From: an uncultured Clostridia bacterium
GTDB taxonomy: Bacteria; Bacillota; Clostridia; UMGS1883
DNA: 10,745 nucleotides
NCBI GenBank assembly: GCA_947629615.1
Contig: CANRER010000045.1
Location: forward strand, 1 to 10,745
Reading direction: 5' to 3'
The translations under genes were made by a program, and so were the position numbers. The notes under the pieces are model-generated. The model ran no database searches and was not told the origin of the DNA. It saw only the letters and a program-made list of their open reading frames with translations. Below are positions 1 through 5,200 of this stretch, piece by piece (within the stretch, counting starts at the first letter, position 1; every line of letters starts with the position of its first letter).

Positions 1-23
1 AACAAACTTTTTTCAAAAAGCAC

Positions 24-51
24 TTGACATATTTTTATTTTATGTTATAAT
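24..51 (+). promoter_or_regulatory. Sigma-A promoter of rpsU
   Basis: A perfect -35 box TTGACA lies at 24-29 and a perfect -10 box TATAAT at 46-51, with a 16-bp spacer. Flanking A/T tracts, including a T run at about 8-13, could act as an UP element. Transcription should begin near 58, giving a leader of about 50 nt before the rpsU start at 109. A near-consensus promoter fits a ribosomal protein gene that needs high expression. Confidence 0.85.
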
Positions 52-108
52 TATTATGTTACTATATGCGGTTACTTTTCCGTTGTAGCTGCGAGGGGAG
101 GGTTAAAG

Positions 109-285
109 ATGTCTGAGGTTAGAGTCAAAGAGAATGAGTCTTTAGATAGTGCCCTTAGAAGGTTCAAGCGTTCGTGCGCTAAGGCCGGCGTGATCTCCGA
201 GGTTCGCAAAAGAGAGCATTACGAAAAGCCCAGCGTAAGGCGCAAGAAGAAGTCCGAAGCGGCCCGCAAGCGGAAATTCAAATAA
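109..285 (+). CDS. rpsU: 30S ribosomal protein S21
   Basis: The reading frame from ATG 109 to TAA 285 encodes 58 residues beginning MSEVRVKENESLDSALRRFK and ending in an Arg/Lys-rich tail, RRKKKSEAARKRKFK. This is the classic bS21 profile: an N-terminal beta strand, the ESLDSALRRFKR helix, the KREHYEKPS segment, and a very basic C-terminal helix. Length matches the family (about 57-70 residues). S21 is a small-subunit protein near the mRNA exit and anti-Shine-Dalgarno region and helps translation initiation. The start is fixed by GGAGGG at 97-102, six bases upstream. A strong promoter sits at 24-51 and a hairpin at 306-335 follows. In many Firmicutes rpsU is followed by yqeY; here a GNAT gene follows instead. 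Confidence 0.96.
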   Translation: MSEVRVKENESLDSALRRFKRSCAKAGVISEVRKREHYEKPSVRRKKKSEAARKRKFK

Positions 286-305
286 ATCAATATTTGAAGC
301 ATCGA

Positions 306-350
306 CGCCCACATACAGCCTTATGTATGTGGGCGGTGTTGTATATTTTT
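306..350 (+). terminator. Hairpin with U-rich tail between rpsU and the GNAT gene
   Basis: A 12-bp perfect inverted repeat (arms 306-317 and 324-335, six-base loop) is followed by GTGTTGTATATTTTT up to 350. The U-rich segment is interrupted and begins a few bases after the stem, so termination is probably partial. The tail runs straight into the GAGG ribosome binding site of the next gene. The hairpin may therefore reduce read-through from the strong rpsU promoter or stabilise the 3' end of rpsU mRNA. The structure is seen directly; its activity is inferred. Confidence 0.6.
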
Positions 351-354
351 GAGG
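351..354 (+). promoter_or_regulatory. Ribosome binding site deciding the GNAT start
   Basis: GAGG at 351-354 is seven bases before ATG 362 but only one base before the in-frame GTG at 356. This favours ATG 362 as the true start and shortens the protein by two residues compared with the longest frame. Confidence 0.6.
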
Positions 355-361
355 TGTGTCG

Positions 362-823
362 ATGACAATAAGAAGGATGTACCCCACCGAGTGCGGCAAG
401 CTGGCAAAGCTGCTCTACACGTCGGTGCATACGCTTTGCACAAATGATTACACCCCCGAGGAGCTGGAGGCTTGGGCGCCGCTCAACATGGACATGAAAA
501 AGTTCCGGCTTTCCCTTATGCGCAGCCTTAATCTTGTCATGGTGGACAGGGGCGAGATAGTCGGCTTTGTCTGCGTGGAGGGCGACGGCTATGTGAACCG
601 CCTGTTCACCCGCCCCGACTATGTTCGCCGCGGAGTGGCCACCGCCCTTATGGACAGGGTTGAGGACTGGGCGAGGAAGCGCCGCCTTGGCAGGGTGCGC
701 CTTGCCGCGAGCAAAACGGGCCGCCCGTTTTACCTTAAGCGAGGCTATCATGTGGCCGGAGCCGAAAGGGTGACGCGCCGGGGCGTGGAGTTTGAAAACC
801 AGATAATGGAAAAATATCTTTAA
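362..823 (+). CDS. GNAT family N-acetyltransferase
   Basis: The product is 153 residues, the usual size of a single GNAT domain. The family transfers an acetyl group from acetyl-CoA to an amine on a small molecule or protein; the substrate here cannot be read. The acetyl-CoA pyrophosphate-binding motif is visible as VRRGVATALM at residues 88-97 (R/Q-x-x-G-x-A/G). It is preceded by the expected strands IVGFVCVEG (66-74) and YVNRLFTRPDY (77-87). The C-terminal FYLKRGYH (123-130) is the typical 'FYxKxGF' GNAT feature. ATG 362 is preferred over GTG 356 because of GAGG at 351-354. It lies 76 bp after rpsU behind a hairpin, and its stop is only 12 bp before ung, so it is probably co-transcribed with ung. 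It could acetylate a ribosomal protein, since it sits beside rpsU, but nothing in the sequence shows that. Confidence 0.88.
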   Translation: MTIRRMYPTECGKLAKLLYTSVHTLCTNDYTPEELEAWAPLNMDMKKFRLSLMRSLNLVMVDRGEIVGFVCVEGDGYVNRLFTRPDYVRRGVATALMDRVEDWARKRRLGRVRLAASKTGRPFYLKRGYHVAGAERVTRRGVEFENQIMEKYL

Positions 824-835
824 CGGAGGATAGCG

Positions 836-1510
836 ATGGTTAAGCTGGGGAACGACTGGGACGAGGTTATCGGCGGCGAATTTAACAAGGACTACTACCT
901 GCGTCTGCGCGGCTTTTTGAAGGACGAGTACGCCCGAGGCGAGGTTTATCCCGATATGTACGATTTGTTTTCGGCGCTTAAGGTAACGTCCTACAGGGCG
1001 ACAAAGGTCGTTATACTGGGGCAAGACCCCTACCACGAGCCGGGGCAGGCGCACGGAATGTCGTTTTCGGTGCGGCCCGGAGTGCCGGCTCCGCCCTCGC
1101 TTATGAATATATATAAGGAGCTTCGCGATTCTCTCGGCTGCTTTATACCGAATAACGGCTACCTTATGCCGTGGGCGCGGCAGGGAGTGCTACTGTTGAA
1201 CAGCGTGCTGACCGTGAGAAGGGGAGAGGCCAACTCCCACCGAGGCATGGGCTGGGAAACCTTTACCGACAAGGTTATAACCGAACTGAGCGCGCGGCGC
1301 GACCCGGTGGTTTTCCTGCTTTGGGGCGGCAACGCCCGCAAAAAAGCCGAGCTTATAGATACCTCGCGCCACTTTGTTTTCGAGGCTCCGCACCCGAGTC
1401 CGCTTTCCGCGAACCGTGGCTTTTTCGGCTGCGGGCATTTCAGAAAGGCCAACGAGGCCCTTATCAGCGTGCTGAAATCGCCCATAAACTGGCAAATTCC
1501 GAATATTTAG
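836..1510 (+). CDS. ung: Uracil-DNA glycosylase, family 1
   Basis: The 224-residue product matches the length of family 1 UDGs. The enzyme cleaves the N-glycosidic bond of uracil in DNA, starting base excision repair in the cytoplasm. The water-activating motif GQDPYH is present with Asp64 and Tyr66, followed by the uracil-stacking Phe77 in GMSFSV. The uracil-specifying Asn122 is in LLLNSVLTV, and the leucine-loop motif HPSPLSANRGFFGCGHF contains catalytic His186. These positions align within one residue of the E. coli enzyme (Asp64, Tyr66, Phe77, Asn123, His187). All key residues are intact, so the protein should be active. ATG 836 has GGAGG at 825-829, six bases upstream in the 12-bp gap after the GNAT gene, which implies translation from a shared mRNA. 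Confidence 0.97.
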   Translation: MVKLGNDWDEVIGGEFNKDYYLRLRGFLKDEYARGEVYPDMYDLFSALKVTSYRATKVVILGQDPYHEPGQAHGMSFSVRPGVPAPPSLMNIYKELRDSLGCFIPNNGYLMPWARQGVLLLNSVLTVRRGEANSHRGMGWETFTDKVITELSARRDPVVFLLWGGNARKKAELIDTSRHFVFEAPHPSPLSANRGFFGCGHFRKANEALISVLKSPINWQIPNI

Positions 1511-1558
1511 CATAAAATCGCCCGCTCCGCAAACAATACTCTTGAAGAAATCAGAAAG

Positions 1559-1562
1559 AAGG
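1559..1562 (+). promoter_or_regulatory. Ribosome binding site deciding the spoVAE start
   Basis: AAGG at 1559-1562, within an AGAAAGAAGG purine run, is eight bases before GTG 1571 but only two bases before the in-frame TTG at 1565. Spacing favours GTG 1571 as the start codon. Confidence 0.5.
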
Positions 1563-1570
1563 TATTGACT

Positions 1571-1924
1571 GTGGACTATGTAAAAGCGTTCATCGTGGGC
1601 GGGCTGATATGCGTTGTCGGGCAGATAGTTATCGACAAAACAAAGCTGACGCCCGCAAGGCTGCTCACGGGCTACGTTGTGGGCGGAGTGCTGCTTTCGC
1701 TTGTGGGCGTGTATAAGCCCTTGGTAAAATTTGCAGGCGCGGGCGCGAGCGTTCCGCTGCTCGGCTTCGGCCATGCCCTGTTCGAGGGCGTGAAGAAGGG
1801 GATAGGCGAGAACGGCTTCCTTGGTATATTCACCGGCGGCCTTTCCGCCACCGCCGGAGGTATTGCAGCCGTGGTGCTGTTCGCGCTGATTGCGTCGCTT
1901 GTGGCAAAGCCCAAAATGAAATAA
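1571..1924 (+). CDS. spoVAE: Stage V sporulation protein AE (SpoVAE/SpoVAEb family)
   Basis: From GTG 1571 the product has 117 residues, the usual SpoVAE length. It begins MDYVKAFIVGGLICVVGQIV and continues with DKTKLTPARLLTGYVVGG and KPLVKFAGAGASVPLLGFG. These are hallmark SpoVAE segments (family GGLICxxGQ, KLTPAR, KFAGAGAxVPLxGFG). Several hydrophobic stretches (about 3-22, 33-50 and 80-112) indicate an integral membrane protein. SpoVA proteins form the inner spore-membrane channel that loads calcium dipicolinate during sporulation and releases it in germination. The gene lies 60 bp after ung with no terminator between, so read-through is possible. Its usual partners spoVAC and spoVAD are not beside it in this window. 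A weak forespore sigma-G-like site may exist at 1510-1540. A perfect palindromic terminator follows. Confidence 0.92.
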   Translation: MDYVKAFIVGGLICVVGQIVIDKTKLTPARLLTGYVVGGVLLSLVGVYKPLVKFAGAGASVPLLGFGHALFEGVKKGIGENGFLGIFTGGLSATAGGIAAVVLFALIASLVAKPKMK

Positions 1925-1936
1925 TTCGGCGACATA

Positions 1937-1964
1937 GAAAATCCGCTCATATGAGCGGATTTTC
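1937..1964. terminator. Perfect 28-bp palindromic terminator after spoVAE
   Basis: The sequence from G1937 to C1964 is a perfect palindrome centred at 1950/1951. The arms carry an A run, then ATCCGCTC, with its complement ending in TTTTC. As RNA it would form a stem of about 11-12 bp with a small CATATG-type loop, preceded by A and followed by U residues. This fits an intrinsic terminator that could work in both directions. It closes the forward gene cluster 12 bases after the spoVAE stop. Confidence 0.8.
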
Positions 1965-2080
1965 GTGTTTTATGCAGTAAAGGCCCCTATACGGCGGCGC
2001 GCTGTGTAGACATTATCCACAAGATTATGCTTTCGCCTTTGTGCATAAAGGAGAAATCCTTTGAGATGAGCGACACATCA
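1965..2080. other. Non-coding stretch upstream of the GH3 promoter
   Basis: No plausible gene was found. It contains one exact DnaA-box consensus, TTATCCACA, at 2013-2021. It also has a small perfect hairpin at 2047-2062 (AAAGGA, loop GAAA, TCCTTT) that competes with an alternative pairing of CCTTT 2036-2040 with AAAGG 2047-2051. These lie upstream of the predicted transcription start, so they would matter only as DNA sites or in a longer transcript. Confidence 0.4.
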
Positions 2081-2109
2081 TTGACAAAGCCGCATTATAG
2101 GTATATAAT
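2081..2109 (+). promoter_or_regulatory. Sigma-A promoter of the GH3 gene
   Basis: TTGACA at 2081-2086 and TATAAT at 2104-2109 are both perfect consensus, with the optimal 17-bp spacer. The start site should fall near 2116, giving a leader of about 100 nt. No clear catabolite-response element or repressor operator was recognised. Such a strong promoter predicts high or constitutive expression unless a regulator acts through the leader. Confidence 0.85.
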
Positions 2110-2135
2110 GGTTATATTAAATGTAAACTGGATAA

Positions 2136-2188
2136 ATATGCCGTGAACAAGCCTCGGCATATACTGCTGGCCCGCAATCATAATGCGG
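2136..2188 (+). promoter_or_regulatory. Two stem-loops in the GH3 mRNA leader
   Basis: The first stem-loop has 8-bp arms at 2136-2143 and 2155-2162 with an 11-base loop. The second has 5-bp arms CCGCA at 2172-2176 and TGCGG at 2184-2188 with a 7-base loop. Both lie between the predicted start near 2116 and the AAGGAG ribosome binding site at 2206-2211, eight bases before ATG 2220. They leave the binding site free, so mRNA stabilisation is as likely as regulation. No known riboswitch class was recognised. Confidence 0.4.
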
Positions 2189-2219
2189 ACTTAAAACCAT
2201 CAAAAAAGGAGAGGGTATA

Positions 2220-5200
2220 ATGAAAAAGGTGAAACACAGAGCGGTATCATTTATGGCGGCGGCGGCAATGCTCTTTTCGTGCATACCGGCGTTTTCCTAC
2301 TATGAGCTCGCGACAGACGAGCTCAACGGCCTTTCGTCCCGCGAGGTAGGTATGCGCGTCGCGGAGGAGGGCATGGTTCTCTTAAAGAATGACAATCAGG
2401 CTCTTCCTCTTAAAAAAGGCGACACCGTAGCCGTATTCGGCATTAACCAGATAGACTACATACCCGGCGGCGGCGGCAGCGGCGATGTGAAGTCGGAATA
2501 TTATACTAACCTGATAGACGGCCTTGAGCAGAACGGCAGTGTAACCGTCTACGATGGCCTGCGATCTATCTATCAGAAAGAATACGATAACTATTGGAGT
2601 ACCGACAAGCGCACCTACGCCTACGGCTCTAAGCAGGGCGCCGTTATAATGTACTGGGGCGAAAAGGCCATAACGGATAAACAGGTGGCCGACGCGAGAG
2701 CGGCCGCCGACACCGCAATTATAACCATAGGCCGCCCTGCGGGGGAGGATAAGGACCGCAGCAACAGCAAGGGCGACTTCTTATTAAGCGATAAAGAGAG
2801 CAGTATGATAACGAAGGTAAAAAATGCGGGCTTCAAAAAGATTATAGTTGTCCTCAACGTTGCCGGCGTTACCGATACCACATGGTTTGATGGCATCGAC
2901 GCGGCCCTTGTGGTCTATTTCCCGGGCATGGACGGCGGCCGCGCTATGGCCGACGTGCTCTGCGGCGACGCTTACCCCTCGGGTAAGCTGGTGGATACCT
3001 GGGCCAAAAAATGCGACGACTATGCCTCATCACCCTATTTTGGCGCCAAAACATATACCAAATACGAGGAAGACATCTTTGTCGGCTACCGCTATTTTGA
3101 AACCGTGCCGGGAGCATACGACAAGGTCAATTACGAATTTGGCTACGGTTTGTCATATACAGACTTTGAAGTAAGCGACGTTTCGGTTACTCATGACGAC
3201 AAGAACATCACGGTTTCCGCGAATGTTAAGAATATAGGCGATACGTACAAGGGCAAGGAAGTGCTTCAGGTCTATTACGGCGCGCCTGAAGTAAAACTCA
3301 CCCAACCCAAGAAGGAGCTGGCCGCCTTTGCTAAGACAAAGGAGCTTGCTCCCGGCGAGGCTCAGCGCCTCACGGTTTCCTTCCCGATAACGGACATGGC
3401 GAGCTACGACGACGTGGGCAAGACCGGCCACGAGGCCGCCTATGTGCTGGAAGCGGGCGACTATAATATCTATGTGGGCACCTCCGTGCGAAAATGCACC
3501 CTTGAGGGCAAATACAACGTGCCCGAGACCATTGTTACTGAGCAGCTTGCTCACCGCCTTGTGCCTGACACCAGCCTTCTAAAGCAGAGAATGAAATCGG
3601 ACGGAACCTTCGAGACGCTGACGGCCACTACCGCCGCGCCGAGAACCCCCGACAAGTACGAGAAGCTCTACACAAGCAACCCCACCTCCGACGACAAATT
3701 TATTACCTTCAACGAGGTCAGCAGGGACCACTCTCTTCTTCCGGCCTTTGTCAACCGCCTTACCGACGACGAAATGGTTCGGCTTGTGGGTTGCGTCGAG
3801 GAGGATAAGGCGCATGGCCACCGCACCGGCGTCGGTGACATTCCGTCCTTGGGCGTGCCGCTGGTGGGCTCGACCAACGGCCCCGCCGGATTACAGTATA
3901 ACGTCCCCGACGACGACCCCGACAAGAAGACCGACCCCGACCAGACCAATCCCGAAAAGAACGCCACCTTCTTCCCCTGCGCCACAATGCAGGCCTCAAC
4001 ATGGAACACCGAGCTGATAGAGCTTTTGGGCAAGGCCATAGGCCTGGAGGGCGCGCACTTCGGCTTTGACCTCCTGCAGGCGCCCGGAATGAACATCCAC
4101 CGTCATCCCCGCGGTGGACGCAACTTTGAGTATTTTTCCGAGGATCCGTATATAACCGGAAAGATGGGCATTGCCCTGACTAACGGTCTTCAGAGCGAGT
4201 ATGTGGGCGCGCAGCCCAAGCACTTTGCGCTTAACAATCAGGAAACCGACCGCTGGCATAATAACAGCGTATGCTCCGAGCGCGCCATCCGCGAGATATA
4301 CCTAAAGGGCTACGAGATGGTGGTCAAGGAGGCGCACCCCTGGTCGATGATGTCCGCCTATGACAAAATAAACGGCACCCACAGCACCGAAAACTATGAG
4401 TTGCTCACCGAAATACTCAGAAACGAGTGGGGCTTCGACGGCTTCGTAATGACGGACTTCTACGCTGAAACCACACACACGGGAGAGATTGCGGGCAGCA
4501 CCGACCTCCGCGCTCCGTTCAGCACCGTGAAGCCTAACGAGCTCAAATCAAGTCTTGCGAGCGGCAAGCTCCAGCGCTGGGAGCTCCAGCGCGCGTCGGA
4601 GAACATTCTCCGCTACGTTCTTCGTACCAAGGACGGCGTAGCGCTTCAGACTACTCCCTTTAATTATCAGCTTGACTTCGGCTTCACAAGCCGCGCGGCC
4701 TTGACCGACGGTTCCATTCTGCTCTCGGAGAGCCTCTCCGTAACAGAGTTCATGCAGTCCATAGTCGATAAATACAATCAGAAGTATGAGCTCCTTTACA
4801 AGGACGCGGACGGCAAGGAGAGCACCATAGCCAGCTATAACGTCAACCTGGACGGAAAGATAGAATGTGATAAAGACACACAGGTCAGCGCGGGCATGAC
4901 GCTCCGCGTCCGTTCCGAGGATGATTCGGTTGACGAGAAATACCCAATCGCCATCGGCTCGCTCTCCCTTAAGCGGCCCGTCCGCGCCTCCGCGACCGAG
5001 CAAGGGAATCCTCCCGAAAATACGGTGGACAGCGTTCTGACAACACGCTGGTCAGCATACATTAACGCAAGTAAGACAAGCGAAAACTTTGGCAACTGGA
5101 TAGAGGTGGATCTGGGAGATATTTATAATCTCAGCAGCTTATCACTTTTTTGCTACAGGAACAAAGAGTGCAGCTTTACCTATGACGTATGGGCCAAGGC

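Noticed and set aside
287..1054. Minus-strand 255-codon open frame opposite the GNAT and ung genes
   Set aside because: It overlaps two genes with clear family motifs on the other strand, shows no family features of its own, and arises from GC-rich third positions.
2102..2129. Possible dif site for the Xer recombinase (ATGTAAACT at 2121-2129)
   Set aside because: The right half matches the Firmicute dif arm well, but the left arm matches at only about 2 of 11 positions and the site overlaps the GH3 -10 box. Chance is more likely.
2090..2188. Distant 9-bp inverted repeat CCGCATTAT (2090-2098) and ATAATGCGG (2180-2188)
   Set aside because: One arm is upstream of the predicted transcription start, so both cannot pair in the mRNA. 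The spacing is too large for a simple operator.
2277..2285. Lipoprotein lipobox at Cys21 of the GH3 signal peptide
   Set aside because: The residues before Cys21 are Leu-Phe-Ser. Phe at -2 is atypical, and a signal peptidase I site after Ala-Phe-Ser is as plausible.
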